A stretch of DNA of 64,000 nt. Origin: M0108 sp963841065. Its GTDB lineage: Bacteria; Pseudomonadota; Gammaproteobacteria; Chromatiales; Chromatiaceae. The stretch covers positions 248,001-312,000 of the forward strand of contig CAWJBI010000031.1 of NCBI GenBank assembly GCA_963841065.1, written 5' to 3'. The notes below the pieces were generated by a model. It was not told where the DNA came from and searched no databases. It saw only the letters and a list, made by a program, of their open reading frames with translations. Shown piece by piece: positions 36,003-44,943 of this stretch. The translations under genes were made by a program, and so were the position numbers. Numbering within the stretch: position 1 is the stretch's first letter; each line of letters starts with the position of its first letter.

Positions 36003-37428
36003 TTAGGCCGCGGCCGCTCCCTCGATTTGCAAGTCCTGGGTGGAGGTCGTGAGACCGGGTTCCTTGGCGGCGACGAAGAAGCTCCAGATATAGAGGATCA
36101 AGCCGACGAGGAAGACGAGGCCGGTCAGCTCACGCAGCCAGTAGAAGATGGCGATCTTGTCCTGGACGAGCATGAACTGGAGCGGCGCGTCGCTGAAGCG
36201 TTGCAGATAGACCTGCAGGATGCCGGCGGCGGTCAGGAAGAGGGTGATGAAGACCATGGAGACCGTCATCAGCCAGAAGGACCACATCTCCAACACCTGG
36301 GAGCGCTGGCTGTTGGCCTCGACGACCACTCAGGATCGGCATGGCGTAGGAGATCATGCCCAGAACGATCATCACATAGGCCCCGTAGAAGGCCATGTGG
36401 CCATGGGCGGCGGTGATCTGGGTGCCATGGGTGTAGTAGTTCACCGGCGACAGGGTGTGCAGGAAGCCCCAGACGCCGGCCCCCAGGAAGGCCATGACGG
36501 CGGTCCCCAGGGCCCAGAGGACGGCGGCCTTGTTGGGGTGATTACGCCGGCGCCGGTTGACCATGTTGAAGGCAAAGACCGTCATCATGAAGAAGGGGAT
36601 CGGCTCCATGGCGGAGAAGATGGAGCCCCACCACTGCCAGTATTCCGGCGCGCCAATCCAGTAATAGTGATGTCCCGTACCGATGATGCCGGTGATCAGG
36701 GTCATGGCGATGATGACATAGAGCCACTTCTCCACCACCTCGCGGTCCACGCCCGTGGTCTTGATGAGCACGAAGGCCAGGATGGAGCCCAGGATGAGTT
36801 CCCAGACGCCCTCGACCCACAAATGCACCACCCACCACCAGAAGAACTTATCCAGCACCAGATTGGTCGGGTTGTAGAAGGCGAAGAGGAAGAAGACCGC
36901 CAGCCCCGTGAGTCCGATCAACAGCACCAGATTGACCACGGTCTTGCGGCCCTTGAGGATGGTCAGGCCGATGTTGAAGAGGAAGGCGAGGGCGACGATG
37001 ACGATGCCCACCTTGGTGATGGTGGGCTGCTCCAGGAACTCCCGGCCCATGGTCGGGCAGGATGTCGTTGCCGGTCAGCTTGGCCAGACCGGCATAGGGC
37101 ACCAGGAGATACCCCGCGACGGTGAGGGCCGCGGCGATCAGGAAGACCCAGAACATGAGGATGGCCAGCCAGGGGGTAACGCCAATTCCCGTTCCGCCTC
37201 CTCGGGCACCAGGTAATAGGCCGCGCCCATGAAGCCCATGAGCAGCCACACGATCAGGGCATTGGTATGGACCATGCGCGCCACGTTGAAGGGGATTTCG
37301 GGGAACAGGAAGTCCCCGACCACATACTGCAGGCCCATGATGAGCCCGAAGAGGATCTGGGCGACGAACAGTGCGATGGCGGCCATGAAATACAGCTTGG
37401 CCACGCCTTGGGATTGATACTTCATCAT
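36003..37428 (-). pseudogene. norB: Nitric oxide reductase large subunit NorB (cNOR), three frameshifts
   Basis: Catalytic subunit that reduces 2 NO to N2O in the cytoplasmic membrane. The N-terminal segment (YFMAAIALFVAQILFGLIMG, EIPFNVARMVHTNALIVWLL with a heme-ligand His) is in one frame. The frame changes near 37185, near 37050 and near 36330. The rest contains GTGHHYYWIG and HGHMAFYGAYVMI (further heme and FeB ligands), ending in a helix and KEPGLTTS. All domains needed for a complete NorB of about 450 residues are present. Three shifts in an otherwise conserved enzyme, next to intact norC, raise the possibility of sequencing errors. Confidence 0.85.
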
Positions 37429-37437
37429 TCGATACTC

Positions 37438-37908
37438 CTAGGTTTGGTATCCAATTAGCCCTGCTTGTTCGGGTGGCCAGCCGGCGGTGTTGATCTCCGA
37501 GGCATACTTCAGGAACTGGGCGATGGCCTCCAGCTCGGCGGGGGCAAAATTGAATTGCGGCATGCTGCGGCGGCCAGGAATGCCGTCGGCGGGGCGGCTC
37601 TGGATGAAGGCCTTGATCGCGTCGGTATTGTTACCGAAGCGCACATAGACATTGCCCAATTCCGGGGCGAAATAGGCGCCTTCCCCCAGCAGGGAGTGGC
37701 AACCAATGCAGTTATTGGTCTCCCACAGATCCTTGCCATGGGCGATCTGGCGCCCGAGTTCCGTGCTGGGATCGAGCAGCTCGCGCCGATCACGATCGGG
37801 CAGCGCCATGGTCGTATCGAAGGATAAGGCCAGGAAAAGCAGGAAAAAAAATACGGAGCCACCATAGAAGATGTTCCGCGCCATCGTTTTGGTAAAGGTT
37901 TGCGCCAT
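37438..37908 (-). CDS. norC: Nitric oxide reductase cytochrome c subunit NorC
   Basis: 156 residues. One N-terminal membrane anchor (about 12-32) is followed by a periplasmic monoheme cytochrome c domain with CIGCH (about residues 67-71) and the NorC-typical LLGEGAYFAPELGNVY. The distal Met is in SMPQFN. It precedes norB by 10 bp in the usual norCB order and passes electrons to NorB. The FNR/Dnr-type box at 37975-37988 lies about 67 bp upstream of the ATG. Confidence 0.93.
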   Translation of the reverse strand: MAQTFTKTMARNIFYGGSVFFFLLFLALSFDTTMALPDRDRRELLDPSTELGRQIAHGKDLWETNNCIGCHSLLGEGAYFAPELGNVYVRFGNNTDAIKAFIQSRPADGIPGRRSMPQFNFAPAELEAIAQFLKYASEINTAGWPPEQAGLIGYQT

Positions 37909-37974
37909 GTTGATTGGTCCTCTGGAAGCAGTTGCGGCCGGGGACCATTTGAGAGGAAGCCTCCCGCCGCAACC

Positions 37975-37988
37975 TTGACCAAGGTCAA
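37975..37988. promoter_or_regulatory. FNR/Dnr-type regulator site upstream of norC
   Basis: TTGACCAAGGTCAA is a perfect match to TTGAC-N4-GTCAA, the consensus of the CRP/FNR-family NO or oxygen sensors (FNR, Dnr, NnrR) that drive nor genes. It lies about 67 bp upstream of norC, consistent with activation. The same motif occurs near norE and nirC. Confidence 0.72.
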
Positions 37989-38017
37989 GCTCGGGAGCGG
38001 AAAAGTCCGGCAGGCTG

Positions 38018-38151
38018 CTAGGTAACCGGCGTCAGCGGGGCGACCGCGAAGCCCGCCACCGTACGCTGGGCGGGGCTGGACTCGATGCCGATCAGGTGGA
38101 TCGACAGGCCCGAGTTGATGTTTTTGGAATTGTGATGGTTGTCACACAGCA
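38018..38151 (-). pseudogene. C-terminal remnant of an unidentified gene
   Basis: On the minus strand an open frame ends SGLSIHLIGIESSPAQR, then a short hydrophobic AGFAVAPLTPVT tail before TAG. Upstream it runs into the AT-rich stretch at 38157-38195 (ATTAAAATATAAATTTTTAA) with no start codon. The family is not recognised. It occupies the gap between norC and the lasso-like B2 gene and may be debris from an insertion. Confidence 0.35.
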
Positions 38152-38253
38152 AAAACTTTTGTAGTATTAAAATATAAATTTTTAAAATTTGTGTACGGAT
38201 AAAGGTGCCCTCCCTCGATTCCCCTCATACGTTAGGGTAAGTAGGCTTTGAGC

Positions 38254-38769
38254 ATGTCTCCCTCAGCAGCGGCAGAAACAAGCGGGACCGGCGCGCAAGG
38301 CCCGGTGACCCGGTGCCTGCGCAAGTTTCTGGAGCTGAGCCCGGAGGACCGCGTTCTGTTCCTCAAGCTGTGGTCCCTGCTGCCCTTGGTCGCCGCGTCG
38401 CTCCGCCTGCTCGATTATCCGCGAACCCTGCGTCTCCTCTCCCGCTGGTCACCGGCCGCGCCCCCGCGGGTCGATTTACCCGAAGACTCGATGTCCTACG
38501 CCCTGCGCCTGGGCCGCCTGGCCCGCATGGCCGGGCGTTACGTGCCCACCAACGGCTCCTGCCTGCGGCAGTCGCTGCTGGTTTGGTGGCTGCTGCGCCG
38601 CAAGGGCATGCCCGCGGAACTGCGCATTGGGGTCCGGACGCAGGAGGGCTTTACCGCCCACGCCTGGGTGGAAGTGGACGGCCAACCCGTCAACGACGCG
38701 CCGGACGTGGCCGAACGCTTTGCCCCGTTTGACGGTTTCCTGTCCACCCGGTTGGTTTCGTCGCCATGA
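38254..38769 (+). CDS. Lasso-peptide B2-like transglutaminase-fold leader peptidase
   Basis: 171 residues. The transglutaminase-like catalytic triad is visible: Cys in NGSCLRQSLLVWWLLRR (about C103), His in FTAHAWVEVDG (about H136) and Asp in PVND (about D148), with the helical N-terminal region typical of B2 proteins. It would cleave a RiPP precursor leader. The ATG at 38254 is preferred, though TTG at 38248 is in frame; the upstream site is weak. It overlaps the asparagine-synthetase-like gene by 4 bp, the usual B-C pairing. No leader-bearing precursor gene is visible next to it. Confidence 0.85.
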   Translation: MSPSAAAETSGTGAQGPVTRCLRKFLELSPEDRVLFLKLWSLLPLVAASLRLLDYPRTLRLLSRWSPAAPPRVDLPEDSMSYALRLGRLARMAGRYVPTNGSCLRQSLLVWWLLRRKGMPAELRIGVRTQEGFTAHAWVEVDGQPVNDAPDVAERFAPFDGFLSTRLVSSP

Positions 38770-40514
38770 GCGGCATCGCCGGCATCATCCATTTCGACGG
38801 CAAGCCGGTTGAGCCTGGGCTGATCGAGAAGATGACCAGCGCCATGGCCCATCGCGGGCCGGACGGCATCAATCACTGGGTCAAGGGATCGGTGGCGCTC
38901 GGTCAGTGCATGTTGCGCACCACGCCGGAGTCGCTGGAAGAGCACCAGCCGCTGACCAACGAGGACGAGAGTCTGGTGCTGGTCATGGATGGGCGGGTGG
39001 ACAATTGGGAGGAACTGCGGCGGGAGTTGCTGGGGCGTGGCGCGGTGCTGCGCAATCGCTCGGATGCCGAGCTGGTGCTGCGGGCCTACGAAGTCTGGGG
39101 TGAGGAATGCCCGGACCGGATCATCGGTGAGTTCGTTTTCTTCATTTGGGATGCTCGGCAGCGGCGCTTGTTCGGGGCGCAGGGATGCCGCGGGAACACG
39201 ACATTTTTACTATCATGCTGGCAATGGCTGGTTTGGCTTTGCGTCGGAGATCAAGGGGCTATTGGCGCTGGAGCGTATTGAGCCCCGATTAAATGAATCC
39301 CGATTGCTGGATTATCTCGTGGTCGAGTTCGACCGGGATGATGAGGTCGGCACCTTTTATCAAGATATTAATCGTATGCCAGCGGGTCATGCGATGTGGG
39401 CCACGGAGCATGGCGCAAAAGCCTGGCGCTATTGGAATCCCGGGAATCTACCGGCGAACCGCTTTGCATCCCTGGACGAATGCGCGGAAGCATTCCTGGA
39501 GCAACTTCGCATTGCCGTGAAATGCCGCTTGCGTAGCATCGGCCCGGTAGGGGCGATGTTGAGCGGTGGGCTGGATTCTTCCTCGATCGTCGGCTTGATC
39601 AGCAAGGAGTTCCGGGGTGAACTGCAGCAACCTTTGCGCACGTTTTCACTGATTCGCATGATCGGGAGAACTGCCCGGACTGGCTATAGCGTCCGGGAAA
39701 TGCTAAAGGAAGACGACTGGATCGTGCCACACATCATTACGTCAGATGTTGGGGGATAATGGCTGCAAGAGCTTTCTCGACATACTCCCGAACGCAGATG
39801 AGCCATTTGCATTTTCCCATGGTTTCACCTATTCGCTCATTTACCGTGTGGCTCGCGAGAACGGTTGCCGTGTCGTTTTTGATGGCATGGCGGGCGATCA
39901 CTACTTTATAGCGATAGTCGCAGCCTTGACTGCATATTCCGAAAGGATGTTTGGTCGGCTTGCGGGGTTGCTTGCAGCCTATCGTCGGCATGGCGTTAAA
40001 GGCGGCATTCGCAGCCTACTATGGAGATCAGTAAGAGTTGCTGCGCCTGATATGGCGCGAACGAGCTTTCAGTGGTTAAGAGATAAGCAGTGGCTCAATG
40101 GTGCTGATTTGTGGATGCTGCGCGGGGAAATCAGGAGGCAAATTTTAGCGAGGAGGCAGTCAAATCGCGATCAAGCGCGAATGCTATCGCGGAATTACGA
40201 TACTGGGAGAGGATAGGAGCGGCAGTTCACTTCTGGATTGCTTTCCTTTGGGCACGAGGTATATGGGTCAATAGCTTTGTCTTTTGGGGTAGAGCCACGC
40301 AGTCCGTTTTCGGACCGTAGAATGATTGAGTACGCTATCCAAATGCCTGCGGAAGCGAAGTTATTCGCACCGTGGTACAAGTACCCTTTGCGAAAATGCA
40401 TGAGGCGGTGATCCCAGAAGTTGTACGGTGGAGACGCGAAATCGTGGGCACCCGGGACCGAAGTTTTACGAGCAGTTGATCTACTACGTGTTGCGTAAGA
40501 CCCGAATCCCGTGA
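38766..40514 (+). pseudogene. Lasso-cyclase-like asparagine synthetase homologue (C protein), several frameshifts
   Basis: An AsnB-type amidotransferase-like half (SGIAGIIHFDGKPVEPGLIEKM) is followed by an ATP-PPi synthetase half (LSGGLDSSSIVGLI at about 39560). The catalytic N-terminal Cys of true glutaminases is replaced by Ser (MSGIAG), as expected of lasso cyclases that do not use glutamine. Frame changes occur near 39190, 39700-39760, 40180 and about 40380-40440. The end (DRRMIEYAIQMP, YKYPLRKCMR, then VIPEVVRWRRE, then KFYEQLIYYVLRKTRIP) can be followed across frames. This gene is dead or badly mis-assembled. Confidence 0.8.
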
Positions 40515-40545
40515 TGTCTCGGGCCACGGATGACAATTCGGTGTG

Positions 40546-40713
40546 ATGACTGCGAGGTTGAAAAGGCATGCCGGAAGCCAGTTCGTGGATTCGGATGATC
40601 CTCAAGTGGTCGACTACGCCATGCTGGGGATCAGCCACGGACTATTTTTATGGAGCGGCGGACTGTTCGAGCCACCGTGGGGTACTTACTGCGATCCGGC
40701 TGAGTTTTTGTAA
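40546..40713 (+). CDS. Unidentified small ORF (55 residues) inside the RiPP locus
   Basis: ATG 40546 follows GTG. The peptide has a polar N-terminal half with DSDDPQVVDYAML and a C-terminal half rich in Gly, Phe, Trp and Pro (SGGLFEPPWGTYCDP). No ribosome binding site is visible. Leader-plus-core composition and position near B2 and cyclase genes invite comparison with a RiPP precursor, but the usual lasso leader motif (YxxPxLxxxG and Thr at -2) is missing, and it may be a fragment of a frameshifted gene. Confidence 0.25.
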   Translation: MTARLKRHAGSQFVDSDDPQVVDYAMLGISHGLFLWSGGLFEPPWGTYCDPAEFL

Positions 40714-41023
40714 CACTCGAGTAATGCCGGCAAACTGTGCAAGCCAAGCGCGGAGATGACGTCGGGCTGGACGATACACCGACAGGACATGAATGCAACC
40801 CATGAGTTCCAAGATGACTCTGGAATACGCCCGGGCGCCTGTTTCGGGCAAGGCACGTCTAGCGTTACGTGTTGGCTGGACCCAAACTGGGACGAAAGCT
40901 CGGACCACGCCCACGATACGGGGGGAGCAGCGGGATCCACCCAGTCGGATACGGGAATCTAGCGACCGCGAGTACCCTTCCTGAATCGCGCCTCAACTGC
41001 AGCAGGGGTCGTGGCAGGGGTCA
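40714..41023. other. Region without recognised gene between small ORF and RAYT element
   Basis: About 310 bp. No frame resembles a known family, and composition is less GC-biased than in the surrounding genes. Nothing beyond the approaching left end of the RAYT element was found. Confidence 0.4.
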
Positions 41024-41933
41024 GGTCTTGACTTATTCCCTTGCTGAGCTAGCCTTGCGGGCATGGCCAGGCCGTTGCGACTTGAGTTTGCCGGTGCGTT
41101 GTACCACGTCACGTCGCGCGGTGACGGACGGGAGGATATCTTTCGGGCTGTTGGTGACCGCCGGCTTTTTTTCGATGTGCTAGCGGGCGTATGGGGACGG
41201 TTCAACTGGGCCATACACGCCTACTGCCTGATGACCAACCATTACCATCTCCTTGTCGAGACGCCGGATGGCAATCTCGCTAAGGGCATGCGCGAACTCA
41301 ACGGTCTGTACACCCAACGCTTCAACCGCGTTTATGGGCGGACGGGACACGTCTTCCAGGGGCGCTACAAAGCGATCCTGGTGCAAAAGGAGGCGTACCT
41401 GCTCGAAGTGGCGCGTTACGTCGTCCTCAATCCGGTCCGCGCGCGTATGGTTCGGTCGGCGGGGGACTACCCCTGGAGCAGCTATCGCGCGATGACCGGC
41501 GAGGACGCAGCTCCTGAGTGGCTGGAGACGAGGACGATCCTCGCGGCGTTCGGCCCAACGGAAGCGGAGGCCACCGATGGCTACCGGTCGTTCGTGGCCG
41601 CGGGCAAAGGGCAGCCTTCGCCGCTGGGAGTACGTCAAGCAGCAGGTCTTTTTGGGCTCGGATGCCTTCGTCGAGTCGATGCAGCGGAAGGTACCGCGCG
41701 ACCGTGACCTGCGCGAGGTACCCCAGGCCAAGCGTCGGCCCCTTCCGCGGTCGTTGCCCGAGTATGAGCGCGCGAATCCCGATCGAGATCAAGCGATTCA
41801 AGCTGCCTATGCGAGCGGAGGGTACACCATGCGGGAAATCGGCGACTATTTCGGTTTGAGCCAGTCGCGCATCAGCAAGGTCATCCGCCCGGCACCTCAG
41901 CTTGGCAGTCGCGCCAAGGCATAAGTCAAGACC
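41024..41933 (+). mobile_element. RAYT (REP-associated tyrosine transposase) element with terminal inverted repeats
   Basis: GGTCTTGACTTAT at 41024-41036 is mirrored by ATAAGTCAAGACC at 41921-41933, flanking a Y1-type transposase. These ends are the structural boundary expected of a REP-type mobile unit, and no target duplication is expected for this family. Confidence 0.65.
41063..41924 (+). pseudogene. REP-associated tyrosine transposase (TnpA-REP/IS200-like HUH) with C-terminal HTH, one frameshift
   Basis: N-terminal Y1 transposase domain: MARPLRLEFAGALYHVTSRG, then YCLMTNHYHLLVETPDGNL with the HUH motif HYH, then RVYGRTGHVFQGRYKAILV and YVVLNPVRARM. Near 41600-41630 the frame changes and a DnaA/HTH-like C-terminus continues (YASGGYTMREIGDYFGLSQSRISKVI) to 41924. 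The catalytic Tyr helix falls in the intact part. Rejoined, the protein would be about 285 residues, usual for RAYTs with an HTH. The single shift probably inactivates it. Confidence 0.85.
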
Positions 41934-42066
41934 TCAGACTCAGACCTCGCAGACCTCGTGCCGGATGAAATGGATTTCGCAGGTGGAGGCAGAGGGCAAT
42001 ACGAAACGTAGCATATTTCATGGAATTCTTGGCACATCGGACAACATAATATAAGGCGAAATCAAA

Positions 42067-42339
42067 ATGCCGACAATTTCCATGTTTTATGGTATTCTCA
42101 TTCGGATGTTCTTTCGAGATATCGAGAAACATCATGTGCCACATATACATGCCGATTACCAAGGCAATGTAGCAGTGTACTCAATTCCTGACGGAGCACT
42201 ACTGGCCGGTGAATTACCACCGAACAAGCACAAACTGGTCGTCGCATGGATCGAGATTCATCAGGAAGATTTGCTTGCCGACTGGAGCTTGGCTGTAAAC
42301 GGCAAAAAGCCATTTCCAATCAAAGGACTTGACCAATGA
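42067..42339 (+). CDS. DUF4160 protein, second copy
   Basis: 90 residues. PTISMFYGILIRMFFRDIEKH, then HVPHIHADYQGNVAVYSI, then LLAGELPPNKHKLVVAWIEIHQEDLLADW cover the full DUF4160 domain, including the conserved PHIH. The gene is AT-richer than its neighbours and diverges from the copy at 34844, so it was probably acquired separately. The stop overlaps the ATG of a DUF2442 pseudogene (ATGA). Confidence 0.82.
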   Translation: MPTISMFYGILIRMFFRDIEKHHVPHIHADYQGNVAVYSIPDGALLAGELPPNKHKLVVAWIEIHQEDLLADWSLAVNGKKPFPIKGLDQ

Positions 42340-42596
42340 AAATTGCGGAACTCTCTCCACAAGCCCAATTGGGTGTTATCCATCGTTGCAGACGATGGGC
42401 GTGTTGGCAGTTTTGATGTCAGTCCTTATCTAGAATATGAGGCGTTTGAAGACCTTCGAGATCCACAGCGAATTTCATGAAGGTTTTCAATGGTGGATAC
42501 TTTGTCGAATGGGATTGTGGCGCTGATTTATCAGCCGACACCATTGAGGCACGATGGCAGGTTATTGGCAACGCGGCCACCCAGGCAACGGGCTAA
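42336..42596 (+). pseudogene. DUF2442 protein, broken by two frameshifts
   Basis: After the overlapping ATG the first residues (MKIAELSPQ) are in frame. The continuation NWVLSIVADDGRVGSFDVS then PYLEYEAFEDLRDPQRI is in a second frame and KVFNGGYFVEWDCGADLSAD in a third. All DUF2442 blocks are recognisable. It is the partner of the DUF4160 gene, and the module is therefore likely inactive. Confidence 0.7.
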
Positions 42597-42654
42597 AGCA
42601 AAGTAGGCCTCTCGCACAGCGCTTTCCCGGCGACGATCATTGAGTTCAAGTCCC

Positions 42655-43240
42655 ATGCTGGAAGAACACCTAGGCTACGTCGCCGACCGCGTCAGGCTCG
42701 AACGGTTCCAGGCCGCCATTGCCATGACCATCAAGGCGGGGGACCGCGTTGCCGACCTTGGCTGCGGCTCCGGGACACGGCCTGGCCGGCTGGTTCGATT
42801 GTGAGCTGGCCGAGGGCGTGTGGATGACCAACTCGCCGCTAGCGGAGCGGCCCATCAAGCGCTCGCAGGCCTTTTTGCCCATCGACGAGGCGGTTCCGGT
42901 GAAAGCAGGGGACCGGGTCAAGGCGACGGTCATGGCCCGGCCGGCCGAGCACCTCATCGCCTGGGTCGTGGAGTTTCCCGCCAGCGGGCGGCGCTTCAGC
43001 CATTCGACCTGGCAAGGGTTGCTGCTGGCGCCGGAGGACTTGATCCGGGCCCAACCGGACCGCGTGCCGCGGTTGAGCCGCGAAGGCCAGGCGCGTAATA
43101 CCGTGCTGGGTTATTGCGACGGCCGACGCACGGCCCGGGAGATCGAACAGGCGGTGTTGCGCGACCATCCCGGTTTGTTCCCGTCCCCCGAAGAGATCCG
43201 CCGTTTCGTGGCGCAGGTGCTAGGCCGGGATGCCGAGTGA
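42655..43240 (+). pseudogene. SAM-dependent methyltransferase (PRMT-like) with PqqD-type C-terminal domain, internal deletion
   Basis: The N-terminal part reads MLEEHLGYVADRVRLERFQA, then DRVADLGCGSGT (SAM motif I). About 150 residues of the methyltransferase core are then missing and the frame changes. From about 42785 the sequence continues LAGWFDCELAEGVWMTNSPL, then FSHSTWQGLLLAPEDL (PRMT-type beta-barrel), then a PqqD-like helical segment (TVLGYCDGRRTAREIEQAVL) and the C-terminus. Methyltransferase-PqqD proteins are found in RiPP gene clusters, which fits the lasso-like neighbours. Confidence 0.65.
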
Positions 43241-43279
43241 TCCTACAACAGGAGCGAGGTAGGAGGGGTCAGGTCAGGA

Positions 43280-43318
43280 GGGGTCTACCGGCTACCTACA
43301 AATCCGATGGTAGACCCC
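43280..43318. repeat. Inverted repeat GGGGTCTACC / GGTAGACCCC
   Basis: Perfect 10-bp arms at 43280-43289 and 43309-43318, separated by 19 bp. A GGGGTCAGGTC-like sequence at 43265-43276 resembles the RAYT element's left flank, so this may be a REP-type target or end. Confidence 0.5.
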
Positions 43319-43327
43319 AAACCCAAT

Positions 43328-43562
43328 AGCATGGTCGAGCGCTTCAATTGGCCGCATCCGTGAGGTGCTCGCCACCAGCCGCTTCGATGCGGCCCAGAGC
43401 CTGGAGGACACCCTGAGCCGCTAGGTACGGCGGTATAATCACCACATTCCACAACGCGCGTTAGGGCACATCGCGCCCGTTCAGGCCCTGAAAGATTGGC
43501 AAGAGAAAGGCCCGGAGCTGTTTAAAATGAGGGTATACAATCTCACGGGTCTTGATAGCTAG
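43328..43562 (+). pseudogene. IS481-type transposase C-terminal fragment
   Basis: MVERFN then GRIREVLATSRFDAAQSLED, an in-frame TAG, then VRRYNHHIPQRALGHIAPVQ, ALKDWQEKGPELF and YNLTGLDS. This is the C-terminal end of IS481-family transposases (SMVERFNGRI, YNHxxPQxALG). A frame change after RFN and an in-frame stop show it is dead, and the DDE core is absent. Confidence 0.7.
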
Positions 43563-43825
43563 GGACCAGCGGGGAGGGCCAGCCATCTTTCCGTCGAGCC
43601 ATCCCACGACCCGGGCGCTGGCTGGCGCTCCCCGGTCCGGGCGCCTGCCGGCCTGCCCCCCGGGCCGGAGTGAGCCTTAAGCCACAACATGTCCCGGACA
43701 TCCCGCACGGGCAACTAGACCTCGGGTTCTGCGAGGTCCATGCCGAGAATTATCTGTCAGCTATGTTGGCAGACCTCTTAACAGGTGCTACTGTCCGCGC
43801 CAAGCAAGCCCAGAGATAGGCGTCC

Positions 43826-44096
43826 ATGAGCATGAAATTCTCCGAAGACGTGGTCCCGTTGACTGACCTCAAGGTCAACCCGGGTCGCGTGGTCAAACAC
43901 GCTGCCGAGGCCCATCGGCCGGTGCTGCTTACCCGCGGAGGGCGTGGGGTCGCCGTCATGCAGTCCGTGTCCGACTACGAGCTGGCCGCGGAGGAGCGCG
44001 CCTTCATGCGTGCGGTGGTCGTCGGGATTAGCCGACTTGGACGCCGGCCGCGAGGTCTCCCTCTCCGAGGCCAAGGCCAGATTCGGCTTGGCATAG
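43826..44096 (+). pseudogene. Phd/YefM-type antitoxin, frameshifted near the end
   Basis: The N-terminal DNA-binding part is intact: MKFSEDVVPLTDLKVNPGRV, VVKHAAEAHRPVLLTRGGRGVAV, then SVSDYE. Near 44030 one extra base shifts the frame, and the expected C-terminus ADLDAGREVSLSEAKARFGLA ends at TAG 44094-44096 in another frame. It precedes the toxin gene at 44101. A toxin-neutralising C-terminus would be lost if the shift is real. Confidence 0.7.
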
Positions 44097-44100
44097 GGAC

Positions 44101-44427
44101 ATGACCGTCGCCAGGGTTAGCTTCGCCGAGTCCGCGCTCAGCGACTTGGGGGGCATCCAGGCATGGTACGCCACAGAAGGGGTGCCGGAGATTGGTGACC
44201 GACTCGTCGCCGAGGTCTTCCAACGCGTGGACGTCCTCGCCGACCACCCGGACCTCGGGCGGATCGTTCCGGAGTTTGGCCAACCCTTTCTGCGCGAACT
44301 GATCCACCCGCCCTTCCGGATCGTCTATCGTCGGGACCCGCTGCGCATCCGCATCGTGCGTGTCTGGCGCAGCGAACGGTTGTTGCGGCTGCCGGCATCG
44401 ACCAGGTCGCAGGACCCCGCCGGTTGA
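44101..44427 (+). CDS. RelE/ParE-family toxin
   Basis: 108 residues. VSFAESALSDLGGIQAWYAT (alpha-hairpin), LVAEVFQRVDVLADHPDLGR and the C-terminal IHPPFRIVYRRD, RIRIVRVWRSERLL are diagnostic of ParE/RelE toxins. It follows the Phd-type antitoxin by a few bases in the normal antitoxin-toxin order. It is intact while the antitoxin is not, which would be toxic unless the lesion is an error or another antitoxin exists. Confidence 0.8.
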   Translation: MTVARVSFAESALSDLGGIQAWYATEGVPEIGDRLVAEVFQRVDVLADHPDLGRIVPEFGQPFLRELIHPPFRIVYRRDPLRIRIVRVWRSERLLRLPASTRSQDPAG

Positions 44428-44548
44428 GCATTGCATGCACCCGCCCCGGGCGACTGCTATCCATTGGATGGAGTCCACTTCACTGCTCACCGCCGCAGGT
44501 ATCCGTTCAGCCGAGAAACAAATCTTCGCTGACCGGTGCCGACCCTGA

Positions 44549-44757
44549 AGGAAGCCGTGTTGTGGAGCGCCAAAAGGGCGGCTTCCAGGGTCGCACATCC
44601 GACGGCAACCCGGGGGTGGAAGTGTTGTGGCATGGCATCCAGAAGCTCGACGTGGCCATCGACATGTATCTCGATCTACCGCCCGGAAGAGCACAGCGCG
44701 ATGCGCAGCGAATACCCACTGGGCTACCTGCGGCCGGATGAGGAGGATTCGGGGTGA
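44549..44757 (+). pseudogene. IS4-family transposase C-terminal fragment
   Basis: The sequence GGFQGRTSDGNPGVEVLWHG then IQKLDVAIDMY resembles the C-terminus of IS4-type transposases (GGFxGRKSDGxPGxxxLWxGxxxLxxxxxxy). The next part lies in another frame (IYRPEEHSAMRSEYPLGYL). No catalytic region remains. Confidence 0.5.
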
Positions 44758-44814
44758 CATGGGGGGGTGAGTCTAGTGTGAGAAAGATCAGATTAGGCGG
44801 CTAGCTTAAACTGC

Positions 44815-44839
44815 TGTCCGGTTTTCGGGGTCCACTTTA
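44815..44839. repeat. Solo IS3-type terminal inverted repeat
   Basis: TGTCCGGTTTTCGGGGTCCA at 44815-44834 closely resembles the right end of IS3-type elements such as that at 3178-4607 (TGTCT...GGGGTCCA). No IS3 transposase accompanies it here, so it is a left-over end. Confidence 0.5.
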
Positions 44840-44943
44840 GAAGGCACCCATCGAGGCGCTTTGTGACCGCTTTGGCGTTTCACCCGCAACCTTAATTTGA
44901 TACCCTGATTCCCGAAGCATCCGGGTATGGGCGGCAAGCCTTA

